Under the pieces are notes generated by a model. The model did no database searches, was not told where the DNA came from, and was given only the letters and a program-made list of their open reading frames with translations. From Pandoraea terrae (GTDB taxonomy: Bacteria > Pseudomonadota > Gammaproteobacteria > Burkholderiales > Burkholderiaceae), in the NCBI RefSeq assembly GCF_902459695.1, contig NZ_CABPRZ010000025.1:26896-90895 (forward strand): a stretch of 64,000 nucleotides of DNA, written 5' to 3'. Shown in pieces: positions 38,037-47,631 of this stretch. The translations under genes were made by a program, and so were the position numbers. The stretch's first letter is position 1, and each line of letters opens with the position of its first letter.

Positions 38037-39491
38037 GTGTTACAAGCCACATGCCCGTTGTCCCTGTTCCGATTGCGCCGCCGCGCCCGCGCCTGTCTGA
38101 CGGCGGCGGCCTGCGCGGCGCTCCTGGGCGCCTGTGCCGATTTTCGCCCGCCCGAGTACCATCGGCCCGAACTGCCAGCCAAGGCGTCGTGGGCGCGCCA
38201 AGGTTCGATCACGGTGTCGCCGGCGGAAACGATCGTGCCGAACTGGTGGGAGGGGTTCAAGGACCCCTATCTCGACGCGTTGATTCAGCAGGCGCTTGCC
38301 GGCAATTACGATATCAAGATACTCGCGACGCGCATCAAGGTGGCCGGCGCCCAGATTGCGGAAGCCAGGGCGGGTGCCCTGCCGACGGCGGACCTGGGCG
38401 CCGGCGTCAGCTTGCAGAAAAGCACGGGCCAGCCGGCCACTCACCAGTACAACTTGGCAACCCAGGTCAACTGGGATATCGACATTTGGGGCAAGGTCGA
38501 GAAAGGCGTGCAGGCGCAGACGGCGGAATTCAGGGCCACCGAGGCTGACTGGCGGGCGGGTTACCTGACGCTGGTTGCCAACGTGTCGACGACATACTTC
38601 CAGATACTGCAGTTCGACGAGCAGATCGACCAGCAGGCCAGCACGTTGAGCCGGAACGGGCAGATCCTCGCCACCTACCAAGCCATGGTGCAGCATGGCT
38701 TGCTCCCCAAGATCCGCGCGATGCAGCAACAGGCCGAGATCAATCGCCTGACCAAGGACCTGATCGAACTGCGCCGTGCGCGCGATGTCTCCGAGAATGC
38801 GCTCGCCACCCTCGTGGGGGTTCCGGCAGGCAACTTCCACGTCCCGAAAGGCCATTTGCAGGCAAAGGTGCAGTTGCCGGTGGTGCCGGCAGGACTGCCG
38901 TCCGAACTGCTGGCGCGCCGCCCCGACGTGGTCGCCTCGGAATATCGCTTGCTGGAGGCGTACAACGTGGTCGGGCAGGCCCGGTTGGCGCAGTTGCCGA
39001 CCATCGGCCTGACCGGCCAGGGCGGCACCGCCAGTTTCGCACTGACCGACCTGCTGAAGTCATTCACGTTCGGCCTCATGCCGAGCATCAATTTGCCGAT
39101 GCTTGATCCGGGCGTACGGGCCAGGGTGAAGACGACAGAGGCGCAGGTCAAGGTGGCCGAGAACGAGTACGGACGCACCGTCATCACGGCCTTCGAGGAG
39201 GTTGAGACGGCGCTCGTCAATATCGACGCCCACAAGCAGCAACACGTGGAATTGCAGCAGCAGGTCGAGCAATTGCGGGTGGTTTCTGCGCAGATCGAGG
39301 CACAGGTCAAGGAGGGCGTTGCGTCGCAACTCGAGGTGTTCGAAACGGAGCGCTCGCTGTTGGCCGCGCAACTCGCATTGTTGGCCAACCACCAACAGAT
39401 CCTGGCCGACACCGTCACTTTGTACAAGGTGCTGGGCGGCGGTTGGCCGGGCACGGAAGTGCGCAACGAAGCAAAAATTGCAGTGCAATAG
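38037..39491 (+). CDS. NodT/OprM-type outer-membrane lipoprotein (TolC family)
   Basis: A 484-residue outer-membrane factor. It has a lipoprotein signal with the LLGAC lipobox (lipid-modified Cys33) and two outer-membrane-efflux-protein repeats (NWWEGFKDPYLDALIQQALAGNYDI, ATQVNWDIDIWG, LLARRPDVVASEYRL, VITAFEEVETAL). It would form the channel through the outer membrane for the HlyD/ABC exporter encoded just downstream. Start: GTG 38037 with AAGGAT 6 bases upstream; a TTG at 37998 is less likely. Confidence 0.9.
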   Translation: MLQATCPLSLFRLRRRARACLTAAACAALLGACADFRPPEYHRPELPAKASWARQGSITVSPAETIVPNWWEGFKDPYLDALIQQALAGNYDIKILATRIKVAGAQIAEARAGALPTADLGAGVSLQKSTGQPATHQYNLATQVNWDIDIWGKVEKGVQAQTAEFRATEADWRAGYLTLVANVSTTYFQILQFDEQIDQQASTLSRNGQILATYQAMVQHGLLPKIRAMQQQAEINRLTKDLIELRRARDVSENALATLVGVPAGNFHVPKGHLQAKVQLPVVPAGLPSELLARRPDVVASEYRLLEAYNVVGQARLAQLPTIGLTGQGGTASFALTDLLKSFTFGLMPSINLPMLDPGVRARVKTTEAQVKVAENEYGRTVITAFEEVETALVNIDAHKQQHVELQQQVEQLRVVSAQIEAQVKEGVASQLEVFETERSLLAAQLALLANHQQILADTVTLYKVLGGGWPGTEVRNEAKIAVQ

Positions 39492-39650
39492 CGGTCCGCC
39501 GGCGATGTCGCGAATGCCACGCCGCCTTCGCGGGTGGCGCTGCGACGGCCGCAGGACCGCAGTGTGCCCGATTGACTTCCGCCAAGCATGGCCTACTATT
39601 TTCATAGTCAATACACGCCCATCCTGCCGTAGACTTCCGGTCTGCTGACA

Positions 39651-39666
39651 TGGCAATCGGCTTGCC
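39651..39666 (+). promoter_or_regulatory. Sigma-54 promoter of the FHA-HlyD-PPIase-exporter-activator operon
   Basis: TGGCAATCGGCTTGCC: -24 box TGGCA, exact GG-N10-GC, -12 box TTGCC, one of the best matches in the window. Transcription would start near 39677, 38 bases before the FHA gene. Confidence 0.7.
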
Positions 39667-39714
39667 AAGGGGGCCTGCGCGCCGACCGGCACGCGCTGTT
39701 GGGTTTTTTGAGAC

Positions 39715-42327
39715 ATGGCTCCTGACAAAGCTCTGATTGTAGAAATGCAGGTGAGCGCGGGTCATGCCTTCGACATCGCGCTTGTCCCTGTCTCTCATCC
39801 GGCGATCGGCGAGATCCGCATCGGCGATGACCTGTTCGCGGTAGGTCGCGCCGAGGTTCCGTTCTCCGCTTACCCTCCGGACGTGGTCGCAACCTTGTCG
39901 CGTCGTCATGCGCGCATCTTTGCCGAGCACGGCGCCGTCTATGTCGCCGACATGGGCAGCAAGAACGGCACGCGCGTCAATGGCGTTATCGTTGCAGCGC
40001 AAGCCGCCAGGCTGCGCGATGGCGACGAACTGAGCTTCGGCACGGCGCTGACATATCGGGTGCAGCTGCATGAGCGCGCTGCGGCGCGCGCCGCGCCGGT
40101 ACTGAACCTGACACTGACACTGACTCCCGAGCGCGACGATCTCGGCTTGCAGCCGATCGTGGTCAGCGCGTTTCCGTTCCTGGTCAGCAAGGCCGATGAC
40201 ACCTTCGCGCGCTATCGCGACGACTATCCACATCAAGTGGCCTACCTGTCCCGCCGCCACGCACATATTCATCTGAAGGGCGGGCGCCCGTATGTCGAGG
40301 ATCTCGGCAGCACCAACGGCACTTATGTCGCCGGCAAGCGTATCGGTGATCAGGCAGTGGCGTTGGAGGATGGCGACCTTGTTGCCTTTGGCGGCAATCA
40401 TTTCGTCTACAAGGTTGGGATTGCGTGCGCGGCGCACGACGATGCCACTGTCCTGCCCGGGTACTCGGGCAATGCAGGTGAGGCAGCCGCACCTGCACTC
40501 GTCGGGACGTCCGCCGATCCTACGCTGTCCGCCTCGCCCGGGCGGACAGCCGAACCCGAGCCGGCAGCCGTGCAGGCCGCCGAGGCCTTGCCCGTCGAGG
40601 AGGCCGACAAGACCACCTTCGTGGCAGCGGCCGGATCGTTCCTCGACATCTTTTGCGTCGATTATGATGCCCAGGGCGAGGACGAGGTCAACCCGGAGCC
40701 CGAGCAGCGGCCGCCAGGGGCGGCCAATGCGCACGAAAAGGGCCACAAGCGTAGCCGGGGCGCGCTGATGCTGGCGGAAGTCGCCAAAAGCGCCGGCGTT
40801 GCCGATCGCATCAGTCTCAAGCGGGCCGGCCCGTGGGGCGGTGCGCTGCTGGCGGGGCTGGCTGTCCTGTTCGCTGTGCTGTACTGGCGTGGCGCGCCCG
40901 AGCGCGAGATGAAGGCATTGCAAGCCAACGGCAACGACGCACAGGCTGCTGTCGTGGCCGACGCATATTTGGCGCGGCACCCGGACAACGCGCAGTTCCA
41001 GGTCATGGGCACCCAGGCCCTGTTGCGCGCGCAGGTGCCGGCTTGGGTGGCCAAGCTGACTGCGCACGATTTCCGCGGCGCCGAGACCGTGTTGGCCGAC
41101 ATGAAGGGACTGGGCCGGCACAACGCCGATGTCGGACCCCTGCTCGAAGAACTCGCCTGGATCGGCCGGCTCGATCGCTTCATGGTGGAGCGCGGTGGTC
41201 TCGAGGCACCGATCCGCATCTACGTCGACGATTTGAAGATCCGCGATGTGCTCGCGCGCTGGAGCCAGGACGAGGCGACACACCAGCGTTTGCTCGAGCG
41301 AATCGCCGCGTACGTGCCGACGTTTCGCGATACCTACGCACAAGCGCTCAGTTATGTGCGTAAGCTGCAAAGCGACGACGCTGTTTACCTGGCCGCAATC
41401 GATCGCCTGAACACCGCGATTGCCACCGAGTTGGGCCGCGATCAGCCGGAGGCGTTGCAGCCGATGCTGGCTGACTACTCGACAAAGTACCCCCGGCTCG
41501 CGGGACTGGACCGGGTGCAGGAGGACCTGCGCCAATACACCCAACTGATCAACGCGCTGCGCGCACGTGCGCTGGGGCCGCTGATGGCGCAAGTGGGAAA
41601 GTCGAGCTTTTCGACGCCGGCGTTCCAGGAACAATTCCGCAAACTGGCCGCCAGCCGCTTGCCCGCCCCCGACGTGGTGCGGCAGTACGAGGCCGTGGCT
41701 CGGGCATGGCAGAAAGGCGACAGCGCCACGGCCACCAGTGAGCTTGCGCAGCTCAACGCCGGGCCGTGGGCAGGCGATCAGGCGAAGGACCTCGCGCACA
41801 AGCAGGCGGTCGCGGCCAAATACGCCGCTGTGCAGAAGGCACGCGGCACTGCCGGTTATGACGACCTGCTGCTCGACTTCTACGCTTTGCTCGAACCGGC
41901 GCAGGACAGCTACTTTGCCGCTGCCGTCGACGCCGACCTCGGCGCCATTCGGGGTACCGCACTCAAGCGCGCCCAGGCGCAGATGAACCGGGCGCTGGTG
42001 GCGTGGCGGCAGTATCGCAACAATGGTGCGATCGGGAGCGAAGCAAGGCTCGAGTCGGGCATCTCGGCAAAATTCCGTGCCCAGGCGCACCTGCTGTCCG
42101 AGGCGCGAGACGACGCGCAGCAAGGCATGCGCATCTACGCGCAGTTGAAATCGGGCGACGCCGAGCAGTGGCGCAATGTCGAGGACGAGATCAAGGCTGA
42201 AGTCGAACTGCAGCGGCGCTCGCTGCTCGAGTTGCGCAGTGTGCTCGAACCGGGCGTGCTCACGGCCAAGCTGGCACTGATCGGTACCGCGCAGCAGACG
42301 GCCGGCGACGGAGGAAAGCAGCCATGA
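39715..42327 (+). CDS. Membrane protein with two N-terminal FHA domains
   Basis: An 870-residue protein. Two FHA phosphothreonine-binding domains lie at about 38-105 (LSRRHARI, GSKNGTRVNG) and 135-215 (LSRRHAHI, GSTNGTYVAG); each has the S-x2-H and GS-x-NG signatures. A membrane helix follows at about 373-391 and then about 480 residues of alpha-helical, periplasmic-looking sequence. It should read the phosphorylation set by the kinase at 32.6 kb and couple it to the exporter encoded by the next genes. Its stop overlaps the HlyD start by 4 bases, so translation is coupled. Confidence 0.9.
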   Translation: MAPDKALIVEMQVSAGHAFDIALVPVSHPAIGEIRIGDDLFAVGRAEVPFSAYPPDVVATLSRRHARIFAEHGAVYVADMGSKNGTRVNGVIVAAQAARLRDGDELSFGTALTYRVQLHERAAARAAPVLNLTLTLTPERDDLGLQPIVVSAFPFLVSKADDTFARYRDDYPHQVAYLSRRHAHIHLKGGRPYVEDLGSTNGTYVAGKRIGDQAVALEDGDLVAFGGNHFVYKVGIACAAHDDATVLPGYSGNAGEAAAPALVGTSADPTLSASPGRTAEPEPAAVQAAEALPVEEADKTTFVAAAGSFLDIFCVDYDAQGEDEVNPEPEQRPPGAANAHEKGHKRSRGALMLAEVAKSAGVADRISLKRAGPWGGALLAGLAVLFAVLYWRGAPEREMKALQANGNDAQAAVVADAYLARHPDNAQFQVMGTQALLRAQVPAWVAKLTAHDFRGAETVLADMKGLGRHNADVGPLLEELAWIGRLDRFMVERGGLEAPIRIYVDDLKIRDVLARWSQDEATHQRLLERIAAYVPTFRDTYAQALSYVRKLQSDDAVYLAAIDRLNTAIATELGRDQPEALQPMLADYSTKYPRLAGLDRVQEDLRQYTQLINALRARALGPLMAQVGKSSFSTPAFQEQFRKLAASRLPAPDVVRQYEAVARAWQKGDSATATSELAQLNAGPWAGDQAKDLAHKQAVAAKYAAVQKARGTAGYDDLLLDFYALLEPAQDSYFAAAVDADLGAIRGTALKRAQAQMNRALVAWRQYRNNGAIGSEARLESGISAKFRAQAHLLSEARDDAQQGMRIYAQLKSGDAEQWRNVEDEIKAEVELQRRSLLELRSVLEPGVLTAKLALIGTAQQTAGDGGKQP

Positions 42328-43706
42328 TGGACAACGGTCGCGACGATCGCCTGAAGCCACTGGCCGATGCGCTGGAAGATCACAGCGCCGAAGGCATCGC
42401 CATTCTCAGCGCCGAACCGTGGCGTCTCATGCTGCTCACGGTCGTGACGATCGGGGCGCTGGTGCTCGCCGGGCTCGTATGGTCCTTCGTCGGGCGTGCC
42501 GATGTCATCGTGACGGCCGAAGGCGCGCTCGCGCCGGAATCGGAAGTGCGGCGCTTCTATGCGCCCGTAGATGGCGAGCTTGCCGATATTTACGTGGCCG
42601 AAGGCCAGCCGGTGTCCAAGGATGACGTATTGGCTCGGCTCAATGCGCGGGGCGCGATCGAAGCGGCCACCAATGCGTTGGAAGCGCAACTGAAGCTCGA
42701 GGATTCCGAGCGCGAATGGAAGCAGTTCCCCGAAAAAAAAGTGCTGATGGAGCGCAAGGTGGCGGCGCTCAGGCAGCAGATCGAGGTGGCCGAACGTTTG
42801 CATGAAAACCGAGCGTCCGAGGGCACTACCCGGCTTGCGGAGCAACAGCGGGCGCAGTTGCAGGAGGCCCGGAGCAACCTCGACTCGGCGCGCCAGACGC
42901 GCGAATTCGCGCATCAGGAACTGGACCGTTACGCGCGCCTGTTCGCGCTGCCGGGCGGCGGCGGCGTGTCGCAGTCGCAGGTCGATGCCAAGCGCAGCGC
43001 CGCGCTCGAAGCCGACAACGCGCTGCGCGTCGCCCAATCGCGCCTGGCCGAACTCGACGCGCGGCTGAGCCAGGAGTTCACCCAGGCCAACGCACAACTC
43101 GAGGGAAGCAGCCAGGAGCTCATCAGCCTGCGCATCCAGTATGATGCGGCCGCCCGCGAGATCGCCAATACCGAGGACAAGCTGCGCCTGCAGGTGCAGA
43201 CCGCCCGCCTGGTGGCCGAGGCCGCCGCGCGCATCCGCTTCGAGAATATCGACAAGGACAATTTCCTTTTGATCCTTGCCCCGGTTTCGGGCGTGATCAC
43301 CGACGTCACCTCGACTCAGCGCGGCGACAAGGTCCAGGCCAATACGCCGCTTGGCGGCATCGCGCCGAAGGATGCCCGCCCGGTGCTCAAGATCGAGATC
43401 GCGGAACGCGACCGCGCCTTCTTGCATGAGGGGCAGCCGGTCAAGCTCAAATTCAATGCGTTTCCGTACCAGCGCTACGGTCTGATCGACGGCACGCTCG
43501 AATTCATTTCGCCGGCCACCAAGCCGTCGGCGCAGAGCAAGCAGCCGATGTACGAGGGCCGGGTTCGCCTGGCGCGCGACTATTACGTGGTCGCCGATAC
43601 AAAGTACCCGTTGCGCTACGGCATGACCGCGACCGCCGAGATCGTGGTGCGAGAACGACGTCTGATTGATCTCGGCATCGATCCATTCCGTCAGATGGCA
43701 GGATAA
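42324..43706 (+). CDS. HlyD-family membrane-fusion protein
   Basis: A 460-residue adaptor with one N-terminal membrane helix (about 34-55, LMLLTVVTIGALVLAGLVW), a beta-barrel/lipoyl half (FYAPVDGELADIYVAEGQPV), a long coiled-coil (about 110-300) and the second lipoyl half (ILAPVSGVITDVT), then the C-terminal RTX-type HlyD domain. It should bridge the ABC exporter and the TolC-type factor upstream. It overlaps the FHA gene (ATGA). Confidence 0.92.
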   Translation: MMDNGRDDRLKPLADALEDHSAEGIAILSAEPWRLMLLTVVTIGALVLAGLVWSFVGRADVIVTAEGALAPESEVRRFYAPVDGELADIYVAEGQPVSKDDVLARLNARGAIEAATNALEAQLKLEDSEREWKQFPEKKVLMERKVAALRQQIEVAERLHENRASEGTTRLAEQQRAQLQEARSNLDSARQTREFAHQELDRYARLFALPGGGGVSQSQVDAKRSAALEADNALRVAQSRLAELDARLSQEFTQANAQLEGSSQELISLRIQYDAAAREIANTEDKLRLQVQTARLVAEAAARIRFENIDKDNFLLILAPVSGVITDVTSTQRGDKVQANTPLGGIAPKDARPVLKIEIAERDRAFLHEGQPVKLKFNAFPYQRYGLIDGTLEFISPATKPSAQSKQPMYEGRVRLARDYYVVADTKYPLRYGMTATAEIVVRERRLIDLGIDPFRQMAG

Positions 43707-43790
43707 GCCCGCCATCGACGCGGCGCATCGCACGGCATGGCAGCGGGACCGAAGAATACGGCACATGGGCCGATGCAAGGAGCTGACAAT

Positions 43791-44543
43791 ATGACAGGCA
43801 TTGTGCGTATCGACGACGAGGTCATCGGCGTCGACGAATTTGTCAGGGTGCTCAAGCTGACGGGCCAATTCGAAGGTCTGGTCGAGCAACTCGTCCGGGA
43901 CAAGCTGACGGTGCACGCGGCCAGGAAGCAGGGCATGGTGCTCACAACCGACGAGATCCAGGCGCGCGCCGACCAGTTCCGGCGTGTGCAAGGCCTGCAT
44001 CGGGCGACTGACATGAATCACTACCTGGACGCGCTTGGCGTGAGCCTCGACGAGTTCGAAGCCTTCATCACCGACAGCCTGTACCGCGAGAAGATGATGG
44101 CCGTGATTTGCAGCGACGAGGAAGTGCAGGCGTATTTCAAGCTGAATTCGCCGAAGTTCGACAGCATCGAGGTCAGCCATATCGTGGTGGACACCGAGGG
44201 CAAGGCCAAGGAACTGATCTCGCTCCTGCAGGACGATCCCGACAGCTTCACCGAGATGGCGCGGGAGCACTCGATCGCCGATACACGGGAGCAGGGCGGC
44301 GCGATCGGCAAAGTGCTGCGGGGTTCACTCAAGACCGACATCGAGGCGAAGGTGTTCAATGCCGCGGTCGGCGACCTGATCGGGCCGTTTCCGGCAGCCG
44401 ACCGTTCCTTCTTCGAGATTTTCCTGGTGACCGCGAAGCACACGGCCACCCTCGATGACGAGGTGACGCTCGAGGTACGCCGGCTGTTGCGGGAGGAGTG
44501 GCTAATGGCCAGGGCACAGGAGCACATCATTGAAGCCCGGTAG
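43791..44543 (+). CDS. Parvulin/SurA-type peptidyl-prolyl isomerase
   Basis: A 250-residue protein with an N-terminal SurA_N-like helical part and a PpiC rotamase domain at about 120-220 (VSHIVVDTEGKAKELISLLQ, REHSIADTREQGGAIGKVLRG, FNAAVGDLIGPF). No signal peptide or membrane segment, so it is cytosolic, unlike periplasmic SurA. AAGGAGCTGACAAT sets the start at 43791. Cyanobacterial bacteriocin exporters of the HetC type are also linked to such PPIases, so it is probably an export chaperone for the leader peptides. Confidence 0.88.
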   Translation: MTGIVRIDDEVIGVDEFVRVLKLTGQFEGLVEQLVRDKLTVHAARKQGMVLTTDEIQARADQFRRVQGLHRATDMNHYLDALGVSLDEFEAFITDSLYREKMMAVICSDEEVQAYFKLNSPKFDSIEVSHIVVDTEGKAKELISLLQDDPDSFTEMAREHSIADTREQGGAIGKVLRGSLKTDIEAKVFNAAVGDLIGPFPAADRSFFEIFLVTAKHTATLDDEVTLEVRRLLREEWLMARAQEHIIEAR

Positions 44544-44562
44544 CGATCCGGCCGGAGGGCCG

Positions 44563-47500
44563 ATGCCAGCGGGCCCGGCCCCAGGGCCGGAACCGCAATC
44601 GCTGGCCGACTTTCTCGCCGGCGTGGAGATCCTTTCGCCACTCAAGCGCGAAGACATCGAGCAGCTTGCCGCGCACGCGCAGTCGTTCTTCTTCGGCTTT
44701 GGCGATACCGTGTGCAATGCCGGCGAGCAGGCCAATGGGCTGTTCGTGATCAAGACGGGATCGGTGCGTATCTTCAACGAGGAGCACGGCAAGGAAATCA
44801 GCATGGGGGTGCGCCGTGCGGGCGAGGTGTTCGCAGATATCGCCATGCTGCGCGATTACCGTCACGAATCGTCGGTACGTTCCGCAGGCAAGACCGAGTT
44901 GCTGTTCATACCGCGCAGCGTGACGGCGCCGATGGTCACGCGCGATCCGGCGGCGCTGACGTTCATCACCAGCTACGTCGCGATCAGTTCCGCCGGCGGG
45001 TTCGTGACACGCCTGTTCGACCTGCGCGGCAAGTTCGACAAGCAAGAGCTGGAAGACGCCGTGCGCAGCGTGGGCGTCAAGCGGGTGGCGGCCGGCAGGG
45101 AGATATTGAAGCAGGGCGCGCGCGAAGACCGCCGGCTGTACGTGGTGCGCCAGGGCACAGTGCGCATCGTACGTACCGAGGAGGGCACCGAATATCCGCT
45201 GGCGACGCTGAACCAGGGGGACATCTTTGGCGAGCGCGCCTGCGTAATGCGGCAGGAGCAAATTGCCTCGGCGATTGCCGGTACCGATACACGCCTGCTT
45301 GTCATTCCCGAGAAGACCGTGCAGTTGATCCTCGAGCGCAACCCCAAGTTGCGCGAGGTATTGGAGGAGCGCATTCGCTTTGTCGACCGCGAACTGCATC
45401 GGCAGAAAAAGCTGGCCGAGCGGCGCAGGCATGCGGTACTGCTCGATTTGCACTCCAGACCGGAGTTCGGCGAGCGCCTGATCCGCCGCTTCGCACTGGT
45501 GGAGCAGGCCGAAGAGATGGACTGTGGCGCCGCCTGCCTGGCCATGATCTGCAAGCACTACGGCATTCCAATGACGCTGGGCAAGTTGCGCGAGCTGGCC
45601 AATGTGACCACGCAGGGCGCCACGCTTGACAGTCTGGCGCGCGCCGGTGAGTCACTTGGTTTCACAACGCGCGGCATCCAGTGCACACACGACTCGCTAC
45701 TCGGTTTCGAGTTGCCCTTCATTGTGCACTGGGAGGGCTATCACTATGTGGTGGTCTACGGAATCTCCGCGCGTGGCGTATGGGTCGCGGACCCGGCCAT
45801 CGGCTTTCGCAAGATGAGCCTCGAAGCGTTCGAACGGGGCTGGAGCGGCACCTGTCTGCTGTTCACGCCGGGCGAGCACATGACCGAGCAGTCGGTGGCG
45901 CGCTCGCCGTGGCTGCGCTTCATCGCCTACCTCGCGCCTTACCAGAAGATTCTGGCGCACCTGTTTGTGGCGACCTTCGTGATCCAGGTACTGGGGGTGG
46001 TGCCGCCGTTGATCATCCAGAACATTCTGGACAGTGTTGTGGTGCATCAGAATGTCGGCCTGTTGCACCTGCTCATCGTCGGCCTGATCATCTCCAATGT
46101 GTTTTCCCAGTTGATGAGCACCATCCGTGCTTATCTGGCCAACTTCATGGTGCGCAATATGGATTTCGCCATGATGTCGCAGTTCTTCAGGCACACGCTG
46201 TCGTTGCCGCTGGCTTTTTTCGCCAAGCGCAAGACGGGCGACATCTTCGCCCGCTTTCAGGAGAACCAGACCATCCGCGCATTCCTCACCGAGTCGACGG
46301 TGACCACCGCGCTGAACGTGCTGATGGTGTTCATCTATTTCGCCATCATGTTTTTCTACAACGTCAGGCTGACGCTGGTGTTGATCGCCTTCGTGATCCC
46401 GATCGCCGCCTTGACCATCGTCGTCACGCCGCGCGTCAAGACCTACGCGCGCGAGGTGTTCACCGCGTCCACCGACGCGAAGGCATATCTGATGGAGACC
46501 CTCGGCGGCGCAGAGACCGTCAAGGGCATGGGCATCGAGCGGCCGGTCCGGCTGAAATGGGAGCGGAAGTACGCCAAAGCGCTCGAGAAGCAATACCAGG
46601 CGCAGTCGTTCCACATTCTGGTGGGGTTGGCCAGCCAGATCCTTCATGCGGCCACCACGATCACCGTGCTTTGGCTCGGGGCCTCCCTGGTGTTGCAGCG
46701 CGAACTGACCATCGGCCAGTTGATCGCCTTCAACGCGTTCATGGGCAGTGTGCTGTCGCCGGTGATGGGCCTGGTCGCCCTGTGGGGACAACTCAACGAT
46801 GCCGGTGTGGCGATGGAACGGTTGGGCGACGTGCTCGATCTGGAGCCGGAACAGAAGCCGCAGGACTTGCCCTCGCGCGTGGTGCTGCCGGACTTGCAGG
46901 GTGAAATAATGTTCGACGGTATCTATTTTCGCTACGACAGCGACTCGCCCTATGTGCTCGAGAATATCAGCTTCAGCATCAAGGCCGGCGAGACGATCGC
47001 CATCGTCGGGCGCAGCGGATCCGGCAAGACAACGCTGGCCAAGCTGCTGGTCGGCTTCTATTCGCCGACGGACGGCACCTTGACCGTGGACGGCTTCGAG
47101 CTCGGCGCGATCGACAAGGAATACTACCGCGCCCAGGTCGGCTATGTGATGCAAACCAACCTGCTGTTCTCCGGCACCATTGCGGAAAATATCGCGTGCG
47201 GCGACGACAGCCCGGACCGGCGCCGCATCGAAGAAGTGGCGAAGATGGCCGACGCCCACGCTTTCATCTGCAAGCTGCCACTTGGCTACGAGCAGGTGGT
47301 CGGTGAGCGCGGCATCGGGCTCTCGGGCGGGCAGATCCAGCGCTTGTGCATCGCCCGCGCTTTGTACCACGACCCCCGCCTGCTGGTCTTCGACGAAGCG
47401 ACGTCGGCGCTCGACACGCAGTCGGAAAGCAATATTCTCGCGAACATGCAGGAGATCCTGCACGGCCGTACCGCCGTGATCATCGCCCATCGTCTGAGCA

Positions 47501-47631
47501 CCATCATGCGGGCCGACAAGATCCTCGTGCTTTACGAGGGCGCGATCGTCGAGCAGGGCCGGCACGAGGAGCTGGTCGAACGCAAGGGCATGTATTTCCA
47601 GCTGATCCAGAAGCAGTTGAGCGCGTCATGA
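44563..47631 (+). CDS. ABC exporter with two cNMP-binding domains and a C39 leader peptidase
   Basis: A 1,022-residue protein, much longer than standard C39 exporters of about 700. Residues about 20-135 and 165-275 are cNMP-binding folds. Residues 310-430 form a C39 double-glycine peptidase with Cys321 (MDCGAACLAM), His394 (YHYVVV) and Asp410 (VADPAIG). Next come six membrane helices (about 440-730) and an ATPase: Walker A GRSGSGKTT at 816-824, LSGGQ near 920, Walker B LLVFDEATSALD. It should cut the 26-residue leaders after GG and export the peptides. ATG 44563 follows GGAGGG; a TTG at 44530 overlaps the PPIase end. Confidence 0.95.
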   Translation: MPAGPAPGPEPQSLADFLAGVEILSPLKREDIEQLAAHAQSFFFGFGDTVCNAGEQANGLFVIKTGSVRIFNEEHGKEISMGVRRAGEVFADIAMLRDYRHESSVRSAGKTELLFIPRSVTAPMVTRDPAALTFITSYVAISSAGGFVTRLFDLRGKFDKQELEDAVRSVGVKRVAAGREILKQGAREDRRLYVVRQGTVRIVRTEEGTEYPLATLNQGDIFGERACVMRQEQIASAIAGTDTRLLVIPEKTVQLILERNPKLREVLEERIRFVDRELHRQKKLAERRRHAVLLDLHSRPEFGERLIRRFALVEQAEEMDCGAACLAMICKHYGIPMTLGKLRELANVTTQGATLDSLARAGESLGFTTRGIQCTHDSLLGFELPFIVHWEGYHYVVVYGISARGVWVADPAIGFRKMSLEAFERGWSGTCLLFTPGEHMTEQSVARSPWLRFIAYLAPYQKILAHLFVATFVIQVLGVVPPLIIQNILDSVVVHQNVGLLHLLIVGLIISNVFSQLMSTIRAYLANFMVRNMDFAMMSQFFRHTLSLPLAFFAKRKTGDIFARFQENQTIRAFLTESTVTTALNVLMVFIYFAIMFFYNVRLTLVLIAFVIPIAALTIVVTPRVKTYAREVFTASTDAKAYLMETLGGAETVKGMGIERPVRLKWERKYAKALEKQYQAQSFHILVGLASQILHAATTITVLWLGASLVLQRELTIGQLIAFNAFMGSVLSPVMGLVALWGQLNDAGVAMERLGDVLDLEPEQKPQDLPSRVVLPDLQGEIMFDGIYFRYDSDSPYVLENISFSIKAGETIAIVGRSGSGKTTLAKLLVGFYSPTDGTLTVDGFELGAIDKEYYRAQVGYVMQTNLLFSGTIAENIACGDDSPDRRRIEEVAKMADAHAFICKLPLGYEQVVGERGIGLSGGQIQRLCIARALYHDPRLLVFDEATSALDTQSESNILANMQEILHGRTAVIIAHRLSTIMRADKILVLYEGAIVEQGRHEELVERKGMYFQLIQKQLSAS

